From positions 939,956 through 1,003,955 of the forward strand of contig GG745346.1 in the NCBI GenBank assembly GCA_000151295.1: a stretch of 64,000 bases of DNA, in the 5' to 3' direction. Below the pieces are notes generated by a model. It ran no database searches. It was not told the origin of the DNA and saw only the letters and a list, made by a program, of their open reading frames with translations. The translations under genes were made by a program, and so were the position numbers. Below are positions 11,501 to 22,714 of this stretch, in pieces. How positions within the stretch are numbered: position 1 is the stretch's first letter; every line of letters starts with the position of its first letter. Origin of the DNA: Allomyces macrogynus ATCC 38327 (lineage: Eukaryota; Blastocladiomycota; Blastocladiomycetes; Blastocladiales; Blastocladiaceae).

Positions 11501-14500
11501 TCGGCGGGCACGTCGGACCGCAGCGTCACGTCCATCAGCCCGAGGACGCGCAATTTGGTGAGCGCGTCGAATGAGGCCAGGTCGCGCTGCTGCGCGGCCG
11601 CGGTCGTCGGGTCCGTCGTGAGCGCCTTGATTTCGAGGCGGCGGTTGCCGGAGAGGCCGAGGAAGCGGAGCTCGCGGTTCCTAGTTGATCATGGTATCAG
11701 TCTACTATCGAATCTGGACGCGCGGGCGTGAGGGGCCAAAGTTGAACAACAAACCAGTTCCAGTTCCAATCGTACGGCCAATTCGACACGTTGAACTTCA
11801 AGTTGTTGTTGCCCACGTCAAACGCCATGAGCTTGCCAAGCTTGCCCACCTCGGCGGGCACCGAGACCAACTTGTTGTTGCTGAGCGCCAGAATCCTCAA
11901 CTGCTTGAGCGCACCGACCGTATCGGGTAGCGCGGCCACTTGGTTCCCGCTCAGAATCAACTGTTCAATCTTGGCGCAGTGCAGGAAAAACTCGTCGGGC
12001 AACTCGAGCAGCCGGTTGCACGCCAAGTTGACGACGCGCAGTTCCGGCAAATACATCAGGCTCACGAGCGCCGTGTCGGTGAGTCGGTTGTCCGCGGCGA
12101 GCAGATAGTGCAGGCACCGCGACAGTGGCATCGTGTGCGACCCGGCCCCCGCCGGCGGCGGCGTGACCGTGGCGAGCAAATTCGAGGAAATATTGAGCAC
12201 CGTCAATGTGCCGCACGACCACAAGTCGCCGGGCAACTGCCGCAAGTTGTTGGCGTGCACGTCAATCAGCTCGAGTTTCGGGCACTGTGCGAGCCCATCA
12301 GGCAACGTCTGCAGGCAATTGCATGCGACGCGTAGTTCGCGCAGGTGCGTGAGCCGCGACCAGTCGAGTGTGATCTGCGAGAGCTGGTTGTGGTCGAGTA
12401 CGATGCGCTCGAGCCCGGACACCTGCGCCATATCGGCGGGCAGTGCCGTGAGTTTGGCGCGCGTCAGGTTGAGGACGGTCATGGTGCTCGGCACGCGCGG
12501 CTCAAATGTGGTCAGCGGGTTGCGCGCGATTGACAGGTGCAGTGCCGCGGCACACCCATGCACCGACGAGAGCTGGTTGTGGTCGACGTGTAGCGCCTGC
12601 AGCCGCGGCAAGTTCGCGACGGGCGAAATGTCGACGAGCTGGTTCTCGCGAAGGTCGAGTTCGATCAGTCGCGCGAGCCGCGTGAAGGATTCGGGCAGTT
12701 GTTGCAACTCGTTGCCGAGCAAAATGAGCCGCTCGAGCTGCGCGAGTGCGCGAACATTGAGCACGTCCTGGATCCGATTGAACGACAGGTCGAGATCAAC
12801 CAAGTGTACCATGCCAGCCACGGGTAGTGGGATATCGGTGAGCTGGTTGCTCGAGAGGTCGAGTGTGTTGATGCGCGACGTGAAGACCATGTCGTCGGGC
12901 AGCGTCTGCAGCCGGTTGCCCTTGAGCGACAGTGACTTGAGCCGCGGTAGCAGCGTCAAAGTCAGTGCATCGACTTGGCGGATGCGATTGTTTGACAGGT
13001 CCAGGTGCTCCAGACCCGTTGCAAACGCAATCGCCTCGGGCACCGCCGTCAGCTCCGTTCCGCTCAACCGCAGTTCCTTGAGCGCCGTGCACGCCTGCAA
13101 GAACTCGGGCGGCAGGACCAAGTCAACATTCTCCGACAAGTCGAGCGACTGAATGCAGTACGCAGCCGCGGGTGTCGCGAGCGACGCTGGAATCCGCGTT
13201 AAATTGCGCCCGCGCAAGTCTACGTACTGGACCGACGCGAGCCCATCGAGCAAGTCGGGCTCTGGCAGCGGGCGGTCAAAGATGAACCGGCACAGATAGG
13301 ACGTGGTTTCGCGACCGTGGGCGTCAATGGCCTGGATGTCGTTGTACCCGGCCATGTGCAGAAGCCGGCGCTGCAAAAGCAGCGGCTGCTCGTGCGGTTT
13401 CAGCGTGCGCTCGACCATGCGCTGCTCGAGCATGAACCGGCACCGGGCTGGGTCCTCGATGAAGAAGCGCCGCGCGAGCAGGTCCGTTATGAACTGCGTC
13501 GTGGCCGTGATGGGCGTCGCGAGCGTGGCAAACGTGCCGTTTCGCCGGTACACGCGGAAACGGATCTGTGGAGCAAGTGGGGGGTAGAGTGAGCGATCGG
13601 GATGCGGGGAAAAGATGAGGTGGCACGCAAAAGGTCGAAGTGCACACACGTATTCGACGTTGGGCTGGTCGCCGCCCGCCGAGGCCTCGCGCCTGCGAGA
13701 CGGAGTGGTGCGCAATGGCGATACGGACGGTTTTCTCGGTGGGTACGGCTCGAGCTGGTCCAGCGACGTGATCAGGACACCGGAATGGCCCGGCTTGAGG
13801 CCAGTCGAGTCGGACACGGACGGTCGCAGCCGGTCTGAGCCCAGAGGGCTTCCTAGATAAGATCAACGGAGGTCAGAATGGGCGTCGAATCACTGCCTGG
13901 CAAGATGAAGGAAGAGAACAAACCACCGCGACTGTCATTTCGACCCTAGCAAACCACAATCACCAGCCAATCAGTTTCCATTGGCAGCAGTACGACATGA
14001 CAAAGAGAGCGACCCACCTTTTCACCACCCGACCGCTTGCGCGTGAAGAACGACGGAACCAGGTTGCGAATGAAGCGGCGATGGTCCTTGGACTCGGGCG
14101 CAAATGTCGGGCTGCTCGTGCCGGGAAAGTCGTAGGACGATCTGGCTGTCGCGAGCGTCGCAGCATGGTTGCCGGGCGGCGTCACGGCGCGGTGGTCGGG
14201 CGGGTAGGCGAACAGGTCCGGCGATGATGACTGGACTGGGCCTTGGTCAAAGGACTATGTCATCGCCATCAAGGTCAGCTATTGCTGCGCGGAGCGTTGC
14301 GCCAGCAATCTCGCTCGTCCGAGGACGGAGCGGAGCACAACGCGAGCAAGGACATACTCTTCCAGATCCACCACGCGAACTTGAAGCAATTGACGGCCGT
14401 GCAGCGAGCATCGGCACCGGTGCAGCCGCAGCCGGGTCGCTGCCGGCGCTCGTCAGAGCGGGTCCATGATAATAATGTTGGCGCGAATAAGATGCTTGAC

Positions 14501-14660
14501 GTATGGGTGGTCGCTCGCCCGTGGAACGATCAAAGGATGGCACGCTCAGTGACGGTTCCGCAGTGGTGGCCGTGGAGAGCGTTGATGAGGCCTCGCTAGG
14601 CCGCTTCTGGTTGCCCGGGTTGCGCGATGCATAGCGCGGCGGCGGTGATAGGTCCGACAT
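8565..14660 (-). CDS. CYR1: Fungal-type adenylate cyclase (RA-LRR-PP2C-cyclase)
   Basis: Exons, 5' to 3': 14660-14358, 14254-14018, 13945-13927, 13852-13650, 13565-11755, 11680-9755, 9680-9161, 9042-8839, 8774-8565; 1810 residues, all phases consistent. It makes cAMP from ATP at the membrane under Ras/G-alpha control. Order: disordered N-terminus with FIRNLVPSFFTRKRSGG; Ras-association domain (from ~residue 255); more than 15 leucine-rich repeats (~365-860); a PP2C-like domain (~890-1250); a class III cyclase domain (~1320-1590) with metal-binding FTDIKGSTRLWE and KTEGDAFMVAF; then a C-terminal region. Splicing restores WNWNWNRELRFL and DYFGRMVNRSARI, both family signatures. Introns are 64-118 nt. 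Exon 3 is a 19-nt microexon inferred from phase. Size is between the fission- and budding-yeast enzymes. Confidence 0.95.
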
Positions 14661-16029
14661 GGCTGGCAGAAATGGTCCCCTTTCGCCCAGGTCGGCGCGG
14701 GGGCACGTCCAGGGGACAGATCAGAGCAGGGCAGCCGGCGCGGGCGGAGAGCGCGGGGACATGGGTGGAGGCCCGCGAGCGAGGGTCGGTCTTGGCAACA
14801 CGCGTCGCAGCGTCGGCGCGTTGTGCACTTGCGGCCAGTTGCGCAGCGGTCGGCGGGTGCCAAGGAGGCCGTGTTCGTGTCGACGTTGTCGTTGTTCACC
14901 GCCCTCGCCGTCACAATGGCGGTGGGCGACCGGGAACAGGAAAAGCTGCAAAGCTGGGCGCAAGTTCTTGGGCAGGGACATTCTCGCACCACGAGATATG
15001 CACGTGTCAAAGGCACGATGCGTTGGCAGGGACGCATGCTTCTTCTGCCGGGTAAACTTTTCGCGGCAGCGTTTCACATGCAAAGGCGCAGCGAACCTTG
15101 CAGAGAGCTTCCTTATTCTTCCCCGCACGTGCTGCGCCTCATGCGCAAATCTGCTGTTCTGCGCCCAACCTGCGCGCCCAGAACGTGCCAATCCGGGGCG
15201 ACCGCGTGTAGCTCGGGTTTTCATGCTGGCTGGTTGGTTGGATTGGCATGGATTGGCGTAGATTGCGAAGCCTCGCCAAATTGTGTGGCGATGCGGATCT
15301 GTCCTCAGAGGGACGTTTCTGATCCAGCTGGTGGGACCTTGCACCCGCGATCCCATCCCGCAAGGCGAAGGGGGCGGGCGAATCGAGATGCGTGCACCCA
15401 AGCCAGTCATGGATGTCAAAGTATTAGTACTGGGAGGAGTTGCGAATCCGAACTCTGCTTGAAAGCACGGTCTCTATGTCAGCGTGTGGCTGAGCGGCCG
15501 AGCCCTAACTCGGGGATGCCGAGAGGCGAATCTGCCCTCGTGATGAGGGTTCCCAGGTAATCGCTGCCCTAATCAACCGGCCCCGGCTGGAGTCGACGAC
15601 GAGGTGCACCACTTCTCACACCTCAGGGGCAGGGAACCGACTCGAAGCAAACGCGAATGCTCGTCGTCGTGCTGCGCGGCAGTCGCCGACGCTGAGGGTC
15701 GGCTCGAACAAGACTGGGTGGGGCCGTCGCGTTTTCTCCCCTCTTGGTTTGCGCACGCCGGCTTGTCGCCGCCAGCGTCCAACAACCAACCTGTCCAACA
15801 CAGTTCCAACGGCAAGCACCACCTTGCCCGCTCTAACCGCTGCGACCGCCGCTGGACCTGCGCCAGCTCGATCCAGACGTTCCACGCCACACGCGCTTGC
15901 CCGCCCGCGCCAGACGGCCGCCGGCTCGCGCTCCAACCGCGCCCTCAAGACAAGTGCGTGTCATTGGCCATGTTCAGCGCCCCACGCACGCGCTGCTGCC
16001 CGCTGCTTCCCGCCGCTCCCCGCCCGACC

Positions 16030-16061
<32 letters not shown>

Positions 16062-16284
16062 AGCGGCCGTCGTGCTCATGCCGGGTCGGGTGCGGGGGTG
16101 ACGCACCGCGGGCGGCCGTCGTCGGGAGGTGGCGGCGGTCACGGTTGGCTGGCTGCAGCAAGGAACCGTGGCCGCCTCTTGCGGGGGAGGCGTGTCTGCA
16201 GCAAACGACGGACTCCATTCATCCATCTCCATCCTCATGTGTCATCTCCGCTAGACTCCACTTTCTTCCTGGCTGGCCGGTTGC
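14661..16284. other. Long intergenic region between divergent CYR1 and kinase genes
   Basis: No convincing gene in 1.6 kb. Long frames here lack a recognisable domain and overlap on several strands. A (CGA)n/(GAC)n microsatellite lies at about 16030-16063. A TGGCTGAGCGG sequence at 15487 resembles a tRNA A box, but no matching B box or cloverleaf follows. The region probably serves as promoter for both flanking genes. Confidence 0.5.
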
Positions 16285-19200
16285 ATGGCCTCGACGGCGC
16301 CGCTGCCCACCGGCCTCAACGTGCTCAACTCGCACCTCGCCATCGCGCGCGCGCCGCGCGACGAGCGCGACCGCCCCATTGTCGCTGCCGACACCGCCAA
16401 GGATGCCGACACCGCAAAGGATGCCGCATCCTCACTGCCCATGCAGGCCACGCCGCCGCGCTCGCACACGGCCACGCCCGATCTCTTCCCGGCCTGGCCG
16501 CAGCCGCTGCCCGCGTCAGCCGAGGCCGGCACGCCCGCCAGCCGCTCCTCGCCGCACACGCCGCCCCTGGCGCGCGCGCCCTCGGCCACGCGCGGCATCA
16601 TCCTGCGCAGTCTCGGGCCAACGCACGTCTCGCCCGACGTGTTTGGAATCGGTGATGCTGCCCGTGATGGCGCTGCCAAGGACATTCTCGCGCCCACGCC
16701 CGTCGTGGCCAGTCCGCTGACACCGCAAGTCGCGCCAGTCTCGACGGCCGACCTTGTCACGCCCGCACCCGCGATCACCTCCCCACCGCCCGCGGGCCCG
16801 CGCACGACGCCGCCGACCGTCACAGAAAAGCTCAGCAAAATGTCGTGGCGCATGAAGCGCAAGCTCAACAGCCTTCTCTTCTCGTCGCACCAGGCTGCAC
16901 CGGCGACCGCCGCCGTCTCGCCTGTCATGACTGTGACCGCGCCGGCGCCGATCCACACTCAGACCGGATTCGCGCCCGCATCGGCTTCCTCAACACCGCG
17001 TGCTGCGACGCCGCTCGCACAATCGGCGCCCGAAACGCCGCTCGCCGAGCACCCGGGCGCGAGCAGCGGCACGACGACGCCCGTGAAACCCCCGGCGAAC
17101 CCGCGCGCGTCCAAGTCGCTCCTGACGTTACAGACACAGCAGGCCGCTGCGCAGTGGCCGGCTGCGGGCGCGGCACCGACGTCGGCAACGTCGGCACAAA
17201 CCGCCAAATTCGTGCCGTGGTCGTCGCCTAACAAGCCGACGCCCGCGGGCGCGGCGCTTGGGACCGTCCCCGAGTCGCTGCTGGCCTCGCCGCACTCGAC
17301 GGCCTCGCCAATCCGCGTGCCGTCGCCCGCCGTCTCGGCGCGGTCGACGGCCACGCACGACTGTCCCGCGCCGACCATGATTGGGTCGCATACGACGCGG
17401 TCCCCGGCCGTGTCAATCTCGTCGACGCGCGCTGTGCGGCACCTCGTGCCCATGTCCCCAACGTCGCCGCCCTTTCAGGACACGCCATCGGTCTCGTCCA
17501 ACTCGACCCCTCAGGACGACGTGGCTGCGACCCCCGCGTCATCGGTCCTTCGGGTCCCGCGCGAGCGCGCGCACACGACGCCCGTGCCCGGGTACCACAT
17601 GGTGCGCCGTAGCTCATCGACATCGCTCGTCCTGACCAAGCGCGCGTCGCTGCGCAAACGCGGATCGATCAGTTCGGCGACGCGCTTCGGGCTGCCGCTG
17701 CCGGCGACCACCACAACCTCGTCGTCGCTCGTGAGCAGTGGGCCGCTGTCGATGCCGCCGTCGCCGTGCACACCCGTGCACCCGAATAATCCGCCGGCCG
17801 CCATGTCGGCGGCCGCCTCGTTCTTGACCCAGTTTGGATCGGTCCCGCCAACGCGCACACCGTCGGTTCCGGCGTCGCCCATGGCGGCGTCGTTTTCGGG
17901 CGTGCCTGCGTCGCCTGCGGCATCGTTCCTCGCTGCGTTCAATGGCGGCGGGGGTGCGCTGCGCACGTCGAGCATGCTAGGGGACCCATCGCTCCCGAAC
18001 TCGCCGCAGCGGCCAGGAACCGGCTCGCGGCAACGCGCCATGACCGAGGCAATGCTCCCGTGGACTACCCCGACTGCTGCGCCATCGATGCCGTCGTCGG
18101 TCGCTCTGGTCGACACGTGCACGAACCTTACCGAGTACGGCGACGACGACGACGACGACGAGGACCACGACGTCTTCGCGTCCGTCTGGGAGTCCGGATT
18201 CCTCGTCGAAGAAGGCGACGAAATCGCCGGAGGGTACGTGGTCGGCGCCCCGCTCGGGTCCGGCGCGACGTCGACCGTGCATGTCGCGACACGCACCGAC
18301 ACGACCACCGGCCAGACGTGGAAGTACGCGCTGAAAGTCGTGATTGATCGCGCGAAATTGCCGACCGCGCGGTGTGCGCGCGAGCCGGGGTACCCGCTTG
18401 TCCCGCCGACCCCGCGCGCGGGCCAGTTTACCGGCGCGAGCCCGACTGCGACATGGGTCAACGCGATGCCCGTAGGCCCCGGTGTCGGGATCGGGCCACG
18501 GCCGCACTCGGGCGCGGCCGCACGCGCGTCGGGCGTCCCGTCCCCGGCGCCCGCCGTCGACGAGACGAATAACGCCGAGGACCACGAGGCTCTCGACCAC
18601 GAGATTGCGATCTGGCACCAGCTGCACCATCGCAATATTGTGGATCTGTGCGAGGTGATCACGACGCCAGAGTGCGTGTTTGTGTTCTCGGAACTCGTCA
18701 CGGATGGGAATCTGCTGCAGTTGGTCAATGAGTGGGACCGGTTGGCCGCGTCGGATGGCGTCTGGGACTTGCCGCTGCTGCTGACGCCGGCGCCGCGCGC
18801 GAATGAGCCGCCGCAGCCGGAAGTGTACTTGGCGGCGCCGCGGCGCGCAAGGGATTGTGGGTTGCCCGAGCACTGGGCAAGGCGGATTGCGAGGCAGCTG
18901 ATGGATGCGATTGCGTATATGCACGACGAGGCGCACGTGTACCATCGCGACGTGAAGTTGGAGAATGTGCTGGTACGTGATTCTTGAGCGCTCATCGCGG
19001 TATCTCCAGTGTTGCGCGAACTCACCTCACCTCTTTTCATGTTTGCAGGTCCGCTTCAAGCACGCGTCGTCGCACGTCATGACTGTCCAGGAAATCACGC
19101 ACTCGACCGCGTCGGCCGCGTCGCGCAGCAACGGGTGGCGGCGCGTCGGCAGCACGACGCTCGGCACCATAGCCTCACCGTCCTCGGCGCAAACCGCGCG

Positions 19201-20278
19201 CGGCGAAAAGGAAGTGCCACTCGCTGTTGCCGCGCAGTGGATTGCGTCGGGCGCATTCGTGCCCGTCTATGGCGACGGCGGCGCGTTCCCCGGCGCGACG
19301 CCGCAGTACTGGGAGTACCGTTCGACCGAGAACCGCGTCTTCCGACTGCGGCACCACGTGCAGCGCCGCTTGCTCGACATGGATGTCAAGTTGACCGATT
19401 TCGGACTCTCGGCGAGCGTCGAAGAGGCGTGCGAGGACCCGGAGTGGTCGGGCGGGTCGCTCGAGTACTGCCCGCCCGAGTCGTTTGATCCGGTGCCGAC
19501 ACCGTGGATGGCGCCCAAGGACAAGTCGATCAAGAAGTACCTCGGTGCGCGCGACGTCTGGTCGTGGGCCGTGTGCGTTTACGCGCTCGTCACGGGGCAG
19601 TTGCCGTTCTCGGACGACTATGAGCCGCGGCTCGTCATGAAGATCCGCGAGTTTGAGAATCTGTTCCCAGCACCCAAGCCCGTGGCGCCGGTCTCGCAGT
19701 GTGCCGGCGCGTGGGGGTGGGGCATGGCTGCGCATCCGGCGCGGCCGTCGTTTGGCGTCGCGCAAGGCCCGCGCGCCATGGATAAGTGCGAGTGGAACCA
19801 GATTGTCGCGCAGGCGACGCAGGCGATGTCCGTCTCGGGCGCGACGCTTGCGGCCGCCGCAGCTCCGCTCGCTGCGCACCACGGCCTGTTTGCACGCATG
19901 GTCCCGTCGAGCGCGACCACGTCGGCGACGCCGTCCGAGGACGGGCACGATGATGACGAGGATGCGGTACCGGCGCGGCGGCCGTCCGCGCCAACGACAT
20001 TGCCGGCGGTCGGTCTCGGGATCCACGTGTCGAGCGTGTCGGGCGCGATTCCGACGGCCCTGGCACCCGCGGCCACTAGCGGCGACGGGATTGCGGTCGT
20101 CTATTTGCCCGACCAGCTTGCGCGCATGGTCCCGGAGCCCTCGGCATTGTGGTGGGCGCCGAATGTATCGGATCACGTGTCGCCGCCGCTCGAGGCGCTG
20201 TTCCGCGACTTGTTCACGCCGTGGGAGAAGCGGCTCGTGCCGCGCGAGGTGCTGGCGTCTGAGTGGATGCGGGTGTAG
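16285..20278 (+). CDS. Serine/threonine protein kinase with large inserts in the catalytic domain
   Basis: Exons 16285-18972 and 19049-20278 (76-nt intron, donor GTACGT), 1305 residues. The first ~650 residues are Pro/Ser/Thr/Ala-rich and disordered with many SP/TP sites. The kinase domain starts near 652 with a glycine loop (GAPLGSGATSTVHVA), the VAIK-type lysine (YALKVV) and the alpha-C Glu (ALDHEIAIWHQL) after an ~80-residue insert. The catalytic loop is HRDVKLENVL (~888), but the DFG motif (KLTDFGLSAS, ~1013) comes about 125 residues later instead of the usual ~18. The APE equivalent is CPPESF, followed by YLGARDVWSWAVCVYALVTG. Catalytic Lys, Asp and DFG are present, so it is probably active. 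Overall it resembles fungal CAMK/Snf1-related kinases; the subfamily is not resolved. The intron lies directly after the HRD loop. Confidence 0.85.
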
Positions 20279-21154
20279 GCGGACTTGGCGCTAGTGGTGA
20301 AGCAGCTGCAGTGGAGGCGGCGGTGTTTTCTGTCGTGATTTGGTTTGGTTTGGCTTGGCTTGGTGCGGTCGTCCAATCAATCTGCAGCGGGCGGTGCTTG
20401 TATTTAATCGGGATTCCAAATCCAAGATGACCATTTATTGATTCAACGTGGCGTGGTGCACGTTTCCACCAGCGCACCAGGCGACCGTGCACCAGGCGAC
20501 CGCGCCAGCCGGAAAGGCACAGGAGAGGCCGCGCGAGACGCGGCGCGGCGTCGCTGCGAGACAAGGCCCGATCCCTGCTGTGGCACGTGCGAATCGAACG
20601 CGCTTTCCTGGCCGCGCTGCCCGCCGGCGGCGTTCGCCTGTCGCTCGCTCGCGGCCGTGCGCTCCTCTCTTTCTCGCCATCCGACCGCCGCCAGCGGCGC
20701 TCTCTCCCCGCACCTTGCTCTCCACCACTGCTGCCCCTCGCCGCCCGCTGCCGGACCCTTTCTCCGCACCACTACCGCCCCCGACTCCGACTCCCGCGAC
20801 CCCCACCCATCGCGCGCCGAGCTGCTTGTCGACCGCGCCGGCCGCCGTCGACACCCCCCTAGACTCTCCGCCCTCCCTACACGACTAGACGCGCCGCGCC
20901 CCGCCGCGCTGCCGCTTCTTTGCAAGCACTATCCCGGTGCCCTCCGCCGACTGATCAACAGTGCGACCCAACCGCACCGGATCCGTGACGCGCGCCAGCA
21001 CCACCGATTGATCCGACCCGCGACCGGCTGGACCGACCAACCGACCGACCGACCGACCGCGATCACCGACCGCGATCACCGACCGCTTGACCGAGAGCGG
21101 CTCGCCCATTCGCACTGTCCCCTCTTGCCATCCTCCATCCCCTCTGCTCCCACG
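20279..21154. other. Intergenic region, syntaxin promoter/5' UTR
   Basis: No gene is seen. The right part is C/CG-rich and contains a short GACC tandem repeat at about 21035-21060, directly followed by a repeated GCGATCACCGACC unit. Frames here are artefacts of base composition. Confidence 0.5.
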
Positions 21155-22714
21155 ATGCGCGACCGTCTCTCTGAGCTCAAGGTATGCGTCGTACCTCCGC
21201 CCGTCCGTTTGGCCGGAACGCGACGCTCACGCTGTTCCGCCATGTAGAAGGCGTCGGGCGCCGGCGACAAGCCGCCGCAAATCCAGTCGTCAGCGAACGT
21301 CGACGTGGAAAAGGGCAATCCCGATGCGCCACCCGCCGCAGCCAACCCAATGAAGGGCTTCTTTGACGAAGTACACGATCCACCTCCCCGCCTGCTCGGG
21401 TTCGCGTGCGAGGCTTGCAACTGACGCGCGTCGGGTTAGGTGAGCAACGTGCGTGGCGCCATCAACACCATCAAGCGCCTGATCCAAGATGTTGAGGAGG
21501 CGCACGGCAAGGCGCTCACGGCCGTGAGCGAGGAGCAGGGTGCCGGTACGTGTCGACGTGCGCGCAGATCCCGCGGCCCGGGATGGAGACTGACGTGAGG
21601 TTTGGGGTCGATTGGCAGGCCATGCGCAGGCGATTGACGCGCTCATGGACCAGATCAACATGCAGTCGGGCGCGATTCGCAAGAAGCTCAAGGGTACGTT
21701 TTGGCCACGCGCGCGTGGACACGGTGGGCAATCGAGATCGCTGACCGGCGCATTTCGCCCGCGTTAGACATTGAGGCCGGGAACAAGGCGTTTGAAAAGG
21801 ACCATGCCGGGTCGAGCGACTCGCGTATTCGCATGAGTCAGGTGCGTCGTGCATCGGTCTTACCTCGAACGCGACGAGACCACCGACTGACCCGACACCG
21901 TACATCTAGCACGCGGTCCTCATGAAGAAGTTCACCGACGTCATGACCGAGTTTTCCGACATGCAGACCAAGTACAAGGGCAAGTACAAGCAGCGGCTGC
22001 AGAAGCAGTTCTTGATTGGTACGTGCGACGCGCACGCGTTCGGTTGGTCGGTTGGCGGCATGGACTGACTTCACGCCCATTTGGTAGTCAAACCCGACGC
22101 GTCCCCCGAGGAAGTCGAGAAGGTGGTCAGCGGCGAGGGCGGCGCGTCCATCTTTGCCCAACAGGTGCGTATCGGCTCGCGTTCCCCCCCTCCGTCGACG
22201 CACTGCCACGACGCCGCGCCGGTCGTCTCCTCCGACATCGCCGCGAGCCCACTCTCCATCTTCTCCACTGTTCCCAGCTCACCCCAGTGCCCCTCCATCC
22301 CGCAGATCATGCCCGGCGCGCAGTACATGGAAGCGCGCAAGGCGCTCGAGGACATTCAAGAGCGGCACCAGGACATTCTCAAGATTGAAAAGTCGATTCT
22401 CGAGCTGCAGCAGCTGTTTGTCGACATGTCGGTCCTGGTCGCGCAGCAGGGCGAGCTGCTCAACCAGATCGACTCGAACGTGACCAAGGCCGTCGAGTAT
22501 ACCGAGGCAGGCGTCGAGGAAATGAAGGAGGCTGTCAAGATTCAGAAAAAGTCGCGCAAGGTACGGTTTGACGCGCCGACGTGCGTATCGCGAGACGAGA
22601 CGGAACACTGACAACGTGGTGTATGCGTAGCGCATGTGCATTCTGATTGCCTGCCTCGTGATTCTTGCCGTGTGCATTGGCGTCGGTGTTGGCGTCGCGC
22701 GCCCGTTCCGATAG
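21155..22714 (+). CDS. SSO1: Plasma-membrane syntaxin (Sso1/syntaxin-1 type Qa-SNARE)
   Basis: Nine exons: 21155-21181, 21248-21370, 21440-21545, 21619-21693, 21768-21841, 21910-22018, 22088-22164, 22306-22560, 22631-22714; 309 residues, phases consistent. It drives fusion of secretory vesicles at the plasma membrane with SNAP-25-like and synaptobrevin partners. The N-terminal helical Habc bundle includes INTIKRLIQDVEEAHGKAL and MKKFTDVMTEFSDMQTKYKG. The SNARE helix (exon 8) reads DILKIEKSILELQQLFVDMS and has the zero-layer Gln in LVAQQGELLNQID. A C-terminal membrane anchor (CILIACLVILAVCIGVGVGV) ends four residues before the stop. Donors are nearly all GTACGT/GTGCGT. The first exon encodes only nine residues. 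Confidence 0.95.

Noticed and set aside
15480..15570. tRNA-like A box (TGGCTGAGCGG)
   Set aside because: No GGTTCRANNCC B box, anticodon arm or acceptor pairing could be placed downstream; it is probably chance.
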